From contig NC_092323.1 of assembly GCF_036785885.1 (NCBI RefSeq), positions 14,330,501 through 14,394,500 of the forward strand: a stretch of 64,000 bases of DNA, in the 5' to 3' direction. The notes under the pieces were generated by a model. That model did no database searches. It saw nothing but the letters and a program-made list of their open reading frames with translations, and was not told the DNA's origin. This document shows, piece after piece, positions 26,139-38,240 of the stretch (position 1 is its first letter; each line of letters starts with the position of its first letter). Position numbers and translations under genes: made by a program. Origin of the DNA: Coffea arabica (Eukaryota > Streptophyta > Magnoliopsida > Gentianales > Rubiaceae).

Positions 26139-29100
26139 ATATATATATATATATCTCAAACATAAAGAAACAAGAAGAGGAGTATAAGGATTTGATGTCT
26201 ATAACTGACATGGCAAATCAATAAATGGATAGATAAAATTTAATATGGCAAAGAGAAAAAGGAAAATCTTCTGGTAATTCTTCCTATATTTCTTTTCAAA
26301 TATCCATGGGATTCTCAAAAATTGGCTTTAGATAAATGGCACAATCTTTTTAGAATGGTAGAGTGGGTAGAGTTTTTATTGTCCTGTACCTAAAACCATT
26401 GGATTCTTTTCTTTTGGTTGTAAGTTGCCCTTTTAGGTGAGCTATAACCAATGAACAACGGGGATCAAACTTAGGTGGTGGTGTGGTTGAAAATGGAAAT
26501 TGAACCTCAGGTTGGTTTGAGTAGCTTTTAATCATATGATGAAAATAAAACCATTTGTGTCTACTCTGTAGGCTTGGGCCCTATGGCTGTGAATATGCTG
26601 TATATCAATGCTAGTTTTACATGGATCTTAGTTCATTTGTTTGTCTTTCTTTTGCTGTTTAGGTGTAGAACTGACATTAAATTGTTTTTATTGGTATTTT
26701 CTGCGTCTTCTTATATGTTATACTTATGCACATGGCAGGTTGACTCTTTCCATGTGCTGCGTAAGAGTGATCCTCCTTTTGTCCCTCCTGCAATATTCAT
26801 GAAGCAAGGACTCGCTTCTTTTGTACGTCTGAAGCCTCTCCCCCCTCCCCCTACACCTTTTCTATCTAATTAATATATATTATACCATGCATATGTGCCT
26901 TGTTTTTATTCCCTTCAAACTTTCAAAAGTTGACTGTGATCTGATGTATCACTATTTTTTCTGGCAGATATAGTTTGTTGAAGATTTATGTCTCTTTAAG
27001 CATGTCTAGATAGTATTAATCCAAGATCTGTTTGAATGTGGTATTTCTAGCTAGTATCAAGTGAAAACATTACCCTGGTGCCCCTTGCCATCCATACCCA
27101 CATGCCCTTCTCTGATGTCCTGCTCGGAGAGGATTGTCTCAATATGTGTAACCTTCCAAAATGATTGGCTTCTCATTATGATCATTGAGTTTTACCGTAG
27201 AAAAACTTAAGCATTTTGTCAAGAAAATTATATATTGGATTAACTTTGTAGTTTCCTTGCTTCATTGGTTGGTGTTGCATATTTTGCCTTGCTTTTTAGG
27301 ATCAATTGCATATATATCTAGGTCTATTATTTAGTTGCTTTGGGCATTTTGGGTTCAGGTTACTTTTGCTGTCACCCACTTTAATGATCCAAGGATATCG
27401 AGTGCCGAGCTGAAAGATCTTCTTCTGCAGTCTATATCCGTCTTGATACAGTACAAAGAATTTTTAGCAGTTTTTGAGCATAATGAAGCAGCAATACAGA
27501 GAATGCCCAAAGCACTATTATCAGCTTTTGATAATAGGTCCTGGGTCCCTGTAACAAATATTCTTGTGCGGCTTTGCAAAGGATCCGGTTTTGGTTCTTC
27601 CAAGCGTGGTGAGTCATCATCATCAGTTGTTTTCCAGGTAAGACCCGTCATGCTTTCGTTCTTTTGATAATATTTTGATCATTAACTCTTTTATTGTACA
27701 TCCATTAACAAATATAGTTGAAGTGTTCTTTTACTTTTTACAGAAATTGCTGCGAGATGCTTGTGTTCAGGATGAAGAACTTTTTTCAGCTTTTCTCAAT
27801 CGTCTGTTTAACACCCTGAGCTGGTCAATGACTGAATTCTCTGTTTCAATTCGAGAAATGCAGGAGAACTATCAGGTAGTTGGCTTGTGAGGCTGTACCT
27901 ATTCATTTTATCACCCCTACTGTGGTTGATTTTCATGTTCTTCGATGTCAGTAGTTTTTTCTAATTGATTTTAATGGATAATGAAATTATCTCCTGTTAT
28001 TGACTTCATTTATGCATAGACTGCATGTGAGTTGGATGCGAGATAGAGGTAAATACATTCTTCGATAGGTCAGGCCATATCCACTGGCAGTGAAGTTTTT
28101 AGGGAAAGAACTGAATATTTGGATCAAGTTATTGTCTATTTTTTCCTCCATCTGTTTCCTTGACATTCTTGTGGCATCCTTTTTAGGTGGTGGAGTTTCA
28201 GCAGAGGAAATGTAGTGTTATATTTGATCTCTCTTGTAACCTTGCAAGGGTGTTAGAGTTCTGTACTCGTGAGATACCCCAAGCATTTCTTTCGGGGGCA
28301 GATACAAATTTGAGAAGGCTGACTGAATTAATCGTGTTTATACTTAACCAATTGACTTCGTCAGTTGATCCAGAATTTCTAGACCTGTAAGTTTGTGGAT
28401 GTTCTTGTTACATTTAACATGTTGTCACTTATGACGAATCTCGACTTCTGTGGTGTGCTATCCTAATCTTTCTTGCTGCTCTTCATTCATGTACTGTTTT
28501 CTTGGATAGATGGATGATAACATTAGTTAACATATTTGTGGTGGTAGAAGTGCTGTTATAGTTTCCTAAATTTTTTGTGTACTGCATTTTGGTTTTGTTA
28601 GGTTTAGGAACGAGGCTTTGTAATTTCTTGTGGTCTAGAAATTTAGTAATTCATCTCAATCTAAAGCCTTAGTACCTGCAAAGCAAACAATGGAAGAGCA
28701 AGAATTTATTTAGATTGTATATGCTCATAAGGCTAACTAAGGATAGGGAAAAATCCAGAAGTTTAGTTGATGTTTCCCTGAAATTTTGGTTTCCCTGTTG
28801 ACTTTATATCTAGGAGAATGCTTATAAGTATAAACCACAGAAGTTGGTTATCGACAAATTTCAATTGATGTGCATGCAGTGTTGTATATAATTCGTCCAC
28901 GTGAAATACTGCTTAATCATATTGATCAGTTCATTTTATCCTTCTTGCATATGAAAGTGGACTATGCTTTAAAAAAAAAAAAATTAATGAACTACAGGAG
29001 TTTGGTTTATCCCTCCAAGTTTGATGCAGTTGTAAAAGTTTTAAGTTCAGATGACTGAATTTAGTGGTATTGCAAGATTTGCCCTTGTATGTATCTCAAT

Positions 29101-30072
29101 GTTGGTTTTTCACAAAACAAGTTTGTTGTGAACTTCTAGGAGGAGAATAAGTTGGTTGCAAGATTGGAACTTATGGGAATAAGATATTTCAGAACTTATT
29201 CTTCAGATTTCTTTATGCTATTCTTGCAGGTCCATTAGGCGTCCTGGTCAGTCTCCAGAGAAGGTTAATGTTGGCATGATCTTAGGACCGCTGGCTGGCA
29301 TCATTTTGAATTTGTTGGATGCTAGACAAGAGGCAGACTATGGAGATCATAATGACATTGTCAATATATTTGCTAGCATGGACTGTGCTGAGACTGTCCT
29401 TCGTGGATTCTACCTCTTAGAATACAATTGGGTTAGTAATTGATTCTGTTCTCTCCTTAGATGCGTTTGGAGTATTACATAATACATTAATAGCTTGTCT
29501 TTTTTTTTTTTTTTTCAATTTATTTTGCTTTTCAAGTTGGTAGAATTATGCCCATGGGCATATATGGTTTTAAAAAAAAAAAAAATTCAGGGGCAATGGA
29601 GTTCTTGGTGGCCCAGATTATACGTATGGTTTGTTTAGGGCGATAGCAACTCTTTTCTTGGTGGTATAATAATTCAATGTTCAACTTGTGGTTTTCGGAA
29701 GATTGTATATCCATTCTTTCCATTTTATCTTTTTGCTAAATCTTGTTCATGAACTTGTAGGCTGGTTTGGTTAAGGGTGTTGATGATATCTCAAAGCTCA
29801 AGCAGCTAGAGACCTTATCAAGCCTGCTGATATGCCAGAAGGAGTCACAAGAATTTGAGCGGATGGTTTGTGCCGGAGAAAGTAATTCTGATGAAAACAT
29901 ATGCTGCATCTGTTATGCATGTGAAGCAAATGCTCAGTTCGTACCTTGTTCTCATTCTTCTTGCTTTGGATGCATAACGAGGCACCTCCTTAACTGCCAG
30001 AGATGCTTCTTCTGTAATGCAACTGTCACAGAAGTTGTGAGAACTGAAGCAGAAGCAGCAAATACGGCATGA
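18669..30072 (+). CDS. RKP: E3 ubiquitin ligase RKP (related to KPC1), SPRY plus RING
   Basis: Ten coding exons join in frame: 18669-20171, 21595-22428, 23031-23191, 25377-25515, 26739-26822, 27359-27637, 27744-27875, 28187-28386, 29230-29431 and 29761-30072. All introns have GT-AG ends, and the product is 1281 aa, almost the length of Arabidopsis RKP. I chose MAEDGLRIGG as the start (18669) over the in-frame ATG nine codons upstream because it matches the family N-terminus. A SPRY domain covers about residues 140-270 (YEVTLESSGVQQLGWATLSC, then DEISFYRNGVSLG). A C-terminal RING finger lies at about 1226-1263 (CCICYACEANAQFVPCSHSS, then CQRCFFC), with the usual C-x2-C, C-x-H and paired Cys ligands. 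The family acts as a cytoplasmic/nuclear E3 that ubiquitinates CDK inhibitors such as KRP1 and so promotes cell-cycle progression. Intron 3 is 2.2 kb. No frame damage was found. Transcript end is probably near 30410. Confidence 0.93.
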
Positions 30073-30419
30073 GGTCTTCCTCTCAACACTCTCTTATTTG
30101 TTTTTTCTCATTAGTGGTAGTTTCTTCTTGTTTCTTTTCTTTGGTTTCGGATTGGGGCTCTTCCGTGAAGCTTCTGACTATATCTAAAGAGGAAAATGGT
30201 GTACCTTATAGGTCGAACATGCTACATTTTTAGCTTCATCATTGCAAGGCAGAATTTTATCAGTGTATATAGATAGATAGATAGGCTTGGAAGGTGATAA
30301 AAAAAAAAAAAAAAAAAAAAAATCACAGGGGATGGAAAAATTGGGGTAGGGCTGAAGTTTTGTTAGCAGAATTTGAGGGCATTACTTTGTAAATACACGA
30401 GTTTCAATCGAAATGAAAT

Positions 30420-30858
30420 CTTTCCAGCCTCTGTGTTTGCCTGCTCTCCTCTGTTCCTGTTCAAGAACACAAGTTTGCGTGTGTTTTTACCATTTATTTC
30501 CTGAAATAGAGAAGTTTTAATATATTTTTTTTGTGTGTGTGTTCATTTACAATTTGTTAAGATAGAATTCATTGCCTATATTGTAAATCATTCTAAATAG
30601 TAGGGCTGACAACGGTTCGATGGCAATAGAGGTGCTTCTTAAGAACCCAAGATTTGGTCTGAAAATTTTCGCCTTCAATAGAGGTCTAAAAGTTGCATTG
30701 AGGACTCACAGTTGTATTTAATTGAATCCAAGTTTGAAGTAAGTTACAGTTGGCTCTGCATTCAATTTTGAGAAACTGTGTACAACTCTTTCAACAATTT
30801 GTATGTAATTTGTTAAAGACAATTTTTGAAACAGTAATATGTTAAAACCTAGCACTCA
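30420..30858. other. Spacer between the RKP gene and a SINE
   Basis: AT-rich, with a TG-rich run near 30530. No gene or repeat boundary is visible before the SINE target duplication at 30859. Confidence 0.5.
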
Positions 30859-30877
30859 ATTGTCAAAAGTACGTATC

Positions 30878-31150
30878 GCCCAGTCTGGGTTCGGTCCGGT
30901 GGTTGTAGCCCAGTTGGGTGAGAGCCACCAACCAAGGATCGAATCCCAGTCGTTATCATTGACCGATGATGTCGGGCAGCCTCTCGCGGTCACGCAGTGG
31001 GATTAGTTGGGGCGTACGGTAACCAGTCCTCGGCCCCATTGACCGATGATGTCGGGCAGCCTCTCGCGGTCACGCAGTGGGATTAGTTGGGGCGTACGGT
31101 AACCAGTCATCGGCCCCAGATACCCACTGTGATGAAAAAAAAAAAAAAAA
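30878..31150 (+). mobile_element. tRNA-derived SINE with an internal 80-bp tandem duplication
   Basis: Pol III promoter boxes are clear: TAGCCCAGTTGG (box A, 30906-30917) and GGATCGAATCC (box B, 30936-30946). The body contains an 80-bp unit twice (30958-31037 and 31038-31117, differing at one base in CCAGTC(C/A)TCGG), then ends in a 16-A tail. The target duplication flanks it: ATTGTCAAAAGTACGTATC at 30859-30877 and the same 19 bases with one change at 31151-31169. This is a complete and fairly young insertion. Confidence 0.93.
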
Positions 31151-31169
31151 ATTGTCAAAAGCACGTATC

Positions 31170-31787
31170 AACTTAAATTACAAAATCATCCTAGCAAAAG
31201 TTACGTGATGTTAATAGAACTTGATTTGAATTAAAAAATTTGGACTCGCTCAAATTCAAGTTTGTTTAACTCTCAAAAATCGAGTTCAATTTTGTTTTGT
31301 CTTATTCAAACTCGACATCGTGCAAATTGAACCCAATTTGAGCTCAATTCGAGCTTAATTAAGCCTAATTGAGTTTAAGAAATATGAATTTATATTTCAT
31401 ATTATTTTAAACAGGGGACAAAATAGACATTTCAACTGTTGCTTTAGTACCCAAACAAATCTTGGTCTGCAAAAGCTAATAACGATATCGCTTCTCGAGT
31501 TCACGTGCGGGCAAGCCAACTTAAATGACAAAATTACCCTCATCCTTGATTCTTACGGTTACAGCTGGCTTGCAAAATCCTTCAAAAAAACTCATCAGTG
31601 CCAGTGTGCCACTTCGAAGATGTCGAAGAGAGGGAGCAATTCCTTCAGAGAAGAAGTGAAGCGCTTTTTCTCTCGCACACAACACACAGTTGGCAGTACT
31701 ACACGCTTATTAATTATTGTTTGTTACTGTATAGCTACCGTGTGACTGTGTGAGAGTGTGAGAGAGGGAGAGAGGGGTGGAAGGAAA
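31170..31787. other. Promoter region of the DUF948-like gene
   Basis: The first 200 bases are rich in TTCAAGTTT- and TCGAGCTTAATT-like words that resemble the CTCGAG-rich hAT elements further on, suggesting a decayed copy. The rest is presumed promoter and 5' UTR, ending in a GAGAG-rich leader at 31750-31780. Confidence 0.45.
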
Positions 31788-33721
31788 ATGTTGAGTACAC
31801 TGAAAATTCAGCCAAAAACGACGCCGCCTCGAGTTTATCCCAGGTGTAATGCCGGAGGATTCAGTAACCATCGCCGTTTTAATTTACCGTTGAATAGAAA
31901 CCGGCGGTTTGTGTCTGTGTCTTTGGAGCAAGCTGAGCCGTCGGATTCATCCTCTCATCTGACCTCCACCGTCGGATCATCATCTTCTTTATCTCCCGTT
32001 CAATGGACCCTGTCCAGTCGCCACCTTAGCATTCTCAGTTACACGGCTTGCGCGGTACGGTATCACTCTCTCTAATTTAATGTTTTTATTTCAATTCTTC
32101 ATATTTTGATCTTTACCGCTTTCGTTTTGGTTTTTTTTTTTAAGGGAATTAATGAAATCAATTGATTAAATTCCATGATTTTGTGGGAGTTATCTAGACT
32201 GAATTGGGTTTAAGTGTTTTAGATGATTGTGTTAATGTAGATTGAAAATTTATATTTTCTTAATTTGATTGAACTGAATCCCCCCCCCCCCCTCCTTCTT
32301 CCTTCCCCCGGCTCCCAAAAAAAAATTAAGAGTAAAATGAAAAGGACGTTCATCTGAATGAGGTTTGACGTTTTTAATTGAAGTGATTTACCTAATAAAT
32401 TTACAGTTTTTGTGTGTGTGTGTGTGTAGTGTGTGCGAGTGTTCCCTCTACATTTTGATTGAAATGAAGCACAGAAAAAGAAAAGCCCATTTCTGGCGCA
32501 TAATAACTTCCCAAAATTCTGCGCAAAGTTGGAGTTATGTAATAAAGCTAATGAGTAAAATGAGGAAAGAGTGGGAAAGATTTACAAATTTTCAGGTTTG
32601 CTTAATATGGGATTCATCGATTTTTTTGCAGGTAGCAATATCAGCAACCTGGCTTTTCTGCTGGGCGATTCCAACAATGCTGGTTAGCAATGGGATTTTT
32701 TTTAGTTGCAAACATGTTCTGTTCATTGGGTGTTTTGTCAACATTTTGGTTGAAATTCATGCATTAACTATAAAAGGGAATTTAAGTTTGATGGCCCTCA
32801 AATTTCTTTAAGCAAATTGGAGATTGAATTTTAATATATTAATCATGGTTTAGGTGTAATTGATTGATAATCTTGGATCAGAGAACTGTGATTTGTTAGA
32901 TTTGCATCATTGCTAGAGTCTTGTACCACCAAAGAATTGACAAACTGGATTCAACGTGACAAGTCATTGAATCCCAAGGCCCATTGTCATGTTAAGCAAT
33001 TTCGTTTTTCCAAATAAAATCAATGCAATTATGATGTAAAATGTGTTTGAATTTTAGCTTTTTAGAGTTCGTACTGGCAAATAGGACTAGCTTCTGTGAG
33101 GAAAATGATAATTGACTAATGTGATATTCTTGAAGGCTTTTAAGAGAGCAGCTGAGTCTTTGGAGAAGTTAATGGACGTCACAAGAGAGGAGCTTCCTGA
33201 TACAATGGCTGCAGTTCGATTATCTGGGATGGAGATAAGTGACCTAACCATGGAGCTTAGTGACATTGGGTGAGGATAATATGGTGAAGCTTGAATTTTG
33301 CTTGATAAGTTGTATCATTATTTTCAGATTTTATATTTGACTTGTCTCGATGATTTTGCAGTCAAGAAATTACACAAGGTGTCAAAAGTTCTACTCGAGC
33401 TGTTCGGGTGGCAGGGGAAAGATTGAGGCAGTTGACTAATCTGTCTCCATCAGGTTATTAATTTGAGAATTGGCAGTGTCTTACCGGTTGTCTTTTATAG
33501 TAATTTGGGGAGATGAATTTCACATCATCTTTACTTGTTTAGTGCCTGTGCAGGTGGTAGCTCCGATGGAGGCGAAGGATAAAGTACCAGTTCTAGCTAG
33601 AACAGCCAGAGGCATAAGGATTGGGATTGTAAAGGGTCGTGGATTTTTTCAAATGATTTTCACCCTCACTCATTTTTATAGGATTGTCTTGAACTTCTTC
33701 AAAGCTCGAGCTAAGGCATGA
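31788..33721 (+). CDS. Plastid-type membrane protein with a DUF948-like region
   Basis: Five exons (31788-32054, 32632-32682, 33136-33269, 33362-33453, 33543-33721) join in frame to 240 aa. The last acceptor is the TTTAG at 33542, not the nearer GTGCAG, because only that choice keeps the frame. Residues 1-75 are Ser/Arg-rich and poor in acids, as in chloroplast transit peptides. Residues 79-106 (SILSYTACAVAISATWLFCW) form a membrane span. A helical region follows, with KLMDVTREELPDTMAAVRLS and a ~70-residue stretch of the type called DUF948 in bacteria and plastids. A second hydrophobic patch (GFFQMIFTLTHFYRIVLNFF) lies near the C-terminus, ending in a basic tail. Function unknown. Plastid location is inferred from the N-terminus; the DUF948 link is from memory. 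Confidence 0.8.
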
Positions 33722-34414
33722 ATTGAGATCTTGAAGTCACATGTTACTTGGAGAATCAGGTAGTTCTGTATATATCTTTTTGTAGTAATGTGTGGTTGCT
33801 AAATTGCTATTCAGTTAGGCTGATTTTATGGATTGTTGATATTATTTTTTGGAGTAGAATCAATATGAATATTTGGAACCTTGTGCGTTTCTTCTACAAT
33901 TTGCTCAACTAATGGAGACGTTTTTCATACTTAAAATGTTGATAGGAACTTCGATGATGTTTGCTTCAGGGACAAAGAAAATTTCAGATCTTATGACGGA
34001 ATATACCAGATATAAAAGTAGTGCAGTGAAGGAACATAAGTTGGGCTTTTCTATTGATAATCTTGATGGGATTAACTCTACCTGGTTCTATAGTGTTTCA
34101 GGCGGGTATGGTTAACATATGTACATGGTTTTCTCAGGCATATCTGGTAATGGACCTCGTGTCCATCTGGATGAGAATGAACTGTTGGAGATTGTATTGA
34201 CTCTTGAGCTTCATGTAAGGGGATTTGCTGCATTATGTTTCTCTCGTACCCACCAAACAAAAAAAAAAAAAAAGGAGAGAGAAAGGGGATTTGCTTAATT
34301 CTGATCCTAGATGTACTGATTTTGGTTGTTTTTTTTTTGTGTGTGTGGTTGTTGGGGAATGCCGGAATGATATATATGTTGGGAAATTTTCTCCTCCATT
34401 GTATAGCATGAAAA

Positions 34415-34620
34415 GGGTCTTAAAGTTCCTCCTTGGGCTATAGGTGGGGATTCAACTCTCACCTGCAGCGAAAAAAATCCAAGGGTGGTGCCAAAGCATC
34501 CCTTTGATCTAGTAAGGTCTGTATACCTGTTAGTCCCTAACACACGTCTCTTTAGACTCCTTCTCTACTGTAGTTTAGAATAGAATAAGTTATATAATTG
34601 TTATCGATTCCGGGAAAAAA
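34415..34620 (+). mobile_element. 5'-truncated SINE (family of 56501-56724)
   Basis: It is flanked by the 14-bp direct repeat GTATAGCATGAAAA (34401-34414 and 34621-34634). The body shares GGGGATTCAACTCTCACCTG (box B region), GTCTGTATACC and TAGAATA(G)A-TAAGTTATA blocks with the SINE at 56501, but starts after the box A position, as in 5'-truncated insertions. Confidence 0.8.
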
Positions 34621-34929
34621 GTATAGCATGAAAAAATTAGGGATACCTTGTTACAGGTTTCTTGCGAAACTACAGGCCTCAATAACAAGTTTCAGTAATA
34701 TTTTGTTTAATTGCCCACTTTTTTTGGTTAAGTTGCTTTTGGCATTCTTTCTTGATGCCAAAATTAAGGGGAAGTTTTAACAGCTGAAGCATCCTCTGTC
34801 CATCATTGAAACGATGATATTCGGATGGGTCCTGAAGTTATCCCATCAAAGAATATAATCCACATGCGATTATGGTAATTAATCAATGCCTACAAATCTG
34901 TCAACATCTTGGCATTTACATTCAAGTTG

Positions 34930-35119
34930 TCTAACAAGTGTCTAATAGATACTTTTTAAGATGTATTTTATGTGTTAAATTTTTAAAAATAAAATTAATT
35001 TTAAAAAAGTGTATAAATACAATAGAGGGTAATAATTGTTAGTGTGGATATGTTCATGATAAGTCATGTGTGTGTATAATTTCTGTGTGTTAATGAATGT
35101 CCATTGAATACCCGTTAAA
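34930..35119. mobile_element. MITE, family with AACGGGT termini, copy 1
   Basis: Left terminus TCTAACAAGTGTCTAATAGA and the reverse complement of the right terminus, TTTAACGGGTATTCAATGGA, match except mainly for transitions. The interior GTGTATAAATACAATAGAGG is shared with copies at about 41370-41515 and 58115-58315. No protein coded. Confidence 0.7.
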
Positions 35120-36230
35120 AAAGTCCTGTACTTAAATTTGTTTATTTACGGTAATCTCGAGGCAAAGGAGTAATACAATTGGCTTAAAATTTTGCATGAC
35201 AGCAATCTGATCTTTGTTAACTGCAGTATTTCACTATATAGAATTTCGAATGCATATAGATAATTCAATACCCAACTAGTATTTTCTTAGCCTTCGTCCT
35301 CATTGTTGTTAAACAGCAGAATTTCGTACCATATCTAGAAGAAGTTTTTGTATTCAGTAGTATGAAGAGACTCTAGTTAAGAGTGATTCTGAGAATCAGA
35401 ACATAAGCTGTACTAAGGTGAACTGAGACCTGTTATATATGGAGTTAGGAATTTCTTATGCTTGCTTCGTACACCTGTTCTCAACTCCTTGTACACGCTT
35501 ATTTCTTTCTCTCCATCAATGGTGGTGCAGTATAACCCAAGAATATCCATCAATATAAACTTCAATTGTCAAAACTCTGCAGACGTACGTTATCGTTTGG
35601 ATCCAAAATCTCTAATTTACAATTTCTTTCACTTTATCATCCAATCCAGTCCTCCTCTCCGAGTAAAAGGTGACTTTGATTCAAGTTTGACAACAAATGA
35701 CTTGACTTTAGTTTACAAACATTATATAAGGCAAAGTGTTATGGTGTTATTTTAACAAATTTTTCTAAATTATTTTTTTTTCTATAGCAGTAATATCGGT
35801 CCAACCAGTATTACTCGAAAAATAAAAATAGCGACAATTAATGACAATTTTAGACTTAGCACACTTGAAGATTATTGGAATAACTGTCAAACAACATACA
35901 AACTACTGCAGGAAATTTTCAACAACAAAATACATAAAATGATCTACCATCTTGATGATGACAAAAATAACAGTAATTTTCAGTGCAAACTGAACTTGTT
36001 TTTGGCTAGACTAGACAAAAAACCACAGAGACGAACTCCACAGCAATTCTTGAACCTTCAATATGAATAGCAGATGGTCATCAAAATATGCAGCTTCACA
36101 CTGATCTTGTCCCACATCATATTTCATAATATTCACCCCTTAAAAGCACACAATATAAGAAACATCCAAAGAGAAGAACTAGTAGATAATCATCCTCATT
36201 TAATCTCAGACTTATATGGAGGATAAAATA

Positions 36231-36591
36231 TCAGTTGGTTTGACCTCCATTCCCTCTTTCTATTGGTGGCCTAGGAGGTGATGCAGCAAGAGTTCTTGAA
36301 CTAATTGTTTCACTTGGAAGACCTTCTTCCTATTTAATATTATCAAATGCCCGTTAATGATATCCTACAAAATTGGTTAATGCTAATGAACATAATGCAT
36401 ATGTTACTACAAGATTTCAGCTATATATTTGGAGATATACCTCTTTAGTAGTCCAAGAAAGGTTATTGATCTTCATCTCTTGGTGGATATGTACTGTTGA
36501 AGGTATAATCATGCCAGCCAAAGCATTTGAGAAAAAATCTACTCGTAATTTGAACCCAACGAATGCAAAGGATTCCTGCAAAATCAGCCAT
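36231..36591 (-). pseudogene. PROPEP-like locus A, frameshifted (elicitor peptide precursor)
   Basis: Exon 2 (36329-36231) is well formed: after a TTAAATAG acceptor it encodes 32 aa beginning EEGLPSETISS and ending RPPIERGNGGQTN plus stop, the basic/Pro-rich GQ-x-N ending of plant elicitor peptides. A matching exon 1 lies just upstream on the same strand. It opens at 36591 with MADFAGILCI and contains RFFLKCFGW, equivalent to LLQCLG in the two intact copies. Its frame meets TAA after DEDQ. Running on to a good donor at 36440 gives NNLSWTTKE, which would join EEGLP in phase 0, but the exon is 151 nt, one base off. So either one base is extra (mutation or assembly error) or another donor is used that I missed. 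The PROPEP role is extracellular danger peptide supply for PEPR receptors; here inferred from shape. Confidence 0.6.
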
Positions 36592-37594
36592 TACTATATT
36601 TTTTCTGATTCACTTCCAATACTTTTTTCTTCAACTTCTTTTCAAAGGGTACAGCGAAACAAACTAAGAAAAATATACAATCACCCACACAAAACACATC
36701 TCTTTCCCCTCAATTTATGTTGAAATTGTCGATCGTCATCATTATCTATTACCTGCTGTAATTATTATTTTGCTTTCCAGGCGCATGCAGAAAATTTATT
36801 TCAGGAAACACTAACTGAGGACCACATACACGTTTAGGGGAATTTCACACCAACCAAAATTGAAAGCATACTAGGAATGAAGTTGTTCTGCAATAAAATG
36901 GGGAGTGAATTCAATTGTTAACCACCGAATTGAACAATGTATCTTAGGGAAAAATTTTCAGTCTCAAAACTTTTATGGCATCTTCTGCTGCTAATAGAAA
37001 TAGCAAAAAATGCCTTTAGCCAAGTTGTTAGTAGCATATAATTCAAAATCTTATGGCATTACTTTTAGAATCCCTCATAACACACGTTGGAAACTAATTG
37101 CGCACATTATATGAGCCATTCATCTAAGGATTCAATTCGAGATAGGGATAATACCTTCAACACAGGAACAAACATGATCTTATTGGGTTGGAATTCTTTG
37201 TAATTGGCTGACTAATTGTAAAAAAACAATTGGATGGCACAGATGAAGCTGATTTGAGTTGTGGTTAATGATCTTTAGTGAGTGGTGGTAAAATTTTTGA
37301 TGATTTTTCTCATCCTTAGCATTCACATTTATCGTTATAGCGTCTACATCATTGTGTTAGTACATATATTATATGATACAATAGATGCTCAAAATTACAT
37401 GGCAAAATGCCCACAAGATATAGATAAACGATGATGTAATACTGCAGGCAATACTGCTACGTAAAGATCCACTAGTAACTAGACTGCAAAGGAATATCCA
37501 ATGATTATCTATAGATTAATGCATGTCGATAAGGTTGTAATATCAGAATTGAAACTTGGGCTAGCTCCGAAGCACTCTGATTACTTGTGCGCGA

Positions 37595-37877
37595 TCGATA
37601 AGCTGGAATGATCTTCGAATGCTTGGCTCTTGATGTTACGATACCAAAAACCTCAAACATATCCAAATCTGTTGGCTGAATGTTATCAGCAAACTCCCAA
37701 TTGAAGCAATGCACCAATTGTGCTAGCAAAAAACCAACAACAGTGAGCCCCAGTTGCAAACCTGGGCAACTTCTTCTGCCTCAGCCGCATGGTAAAAGTT
37801 GGAAATCTTTTGTGTGTGTGGATGATGATCTGCACTTTTTTCTGAATATTGAATTCATCGACTGTGCAATCCTGCAT
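37595..37877 (-). pseudogene. Cytochrome P450 3' fragment (CYP71-clan type)
   Basis: On the minus strand the pieces run in the right order for a P450 C-terminus. DCTVDEFNIQKKVQIIIHTH (meander entry) is followed directly by DFQLLPCG-stop-GRRSCPG, the heme-binding loop. Then come [20 protein letters not shown] and a tail ending PAYR. Damage: about 25-30 residues normally between these parts are deleted; the loop Phe of FxxGxRxCxG reads Cys; a TGA interrupts the loop; and an in-frame tail runs beyond the usual end. The heme Cys is still present. No upstream exons (I-helix, ExxR) were found nearby, so this is a relic, with no function expected. Confidence 0.85.
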
Positions 37878-38240
37878 TGATTCTTATGGGGGAGCAGTAG
37901 TGGTGCCTGGCACAGGATGAAGCCTCATTGATTCTTTGACAACCATGTTCAAATACTTTATCATTATGCGATTTGACAATTAAGAAATTCTTCCTTGTAC
38001 CAAAAATTGAACACAAATATTAATTGGGGTAACACCAAAAATGTAAAACTTTTCAAATACAAAAAGCACGAAGAACAAATTGGAGATTACATGGTACAAT
38101 GTAACATATAGCCAAGTGTTTATTGAATTGAAAAGTACATTTTAATGCAAAGCATCTAGCCTTTGCTAAATTTTCTTCACATCTACACAATATAAATGCA
38201 AAAAAGCAATTGTACGTGAACAAATTCTGTAGAGCATCTC

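Larger units (their letters stand above)
33722..36230. other. Intergenic DNA between the DUF948-like gene and the PROPEP cluster
   Basis: No further gene recognised. It holds the 3' UTR, a truncated SINE (34415-34620) and a MITE (34930-35119). Open frames at 33873-34115 and 35462-35755 are unremarkable. Confidence 0.55.

Noticed and set aside
26340-26540. Possible minus-strand SINE in an RKP intron (box B-like GGTTCAATTTCC)
   Set aside because: No box A, tail or target duplication could be confirmed.
30906-30946. tRNA gene suggested by box A and box B
   Set aside because: No cloverleaf or acceptor stem; the A-tail and target duplication show a SINE.
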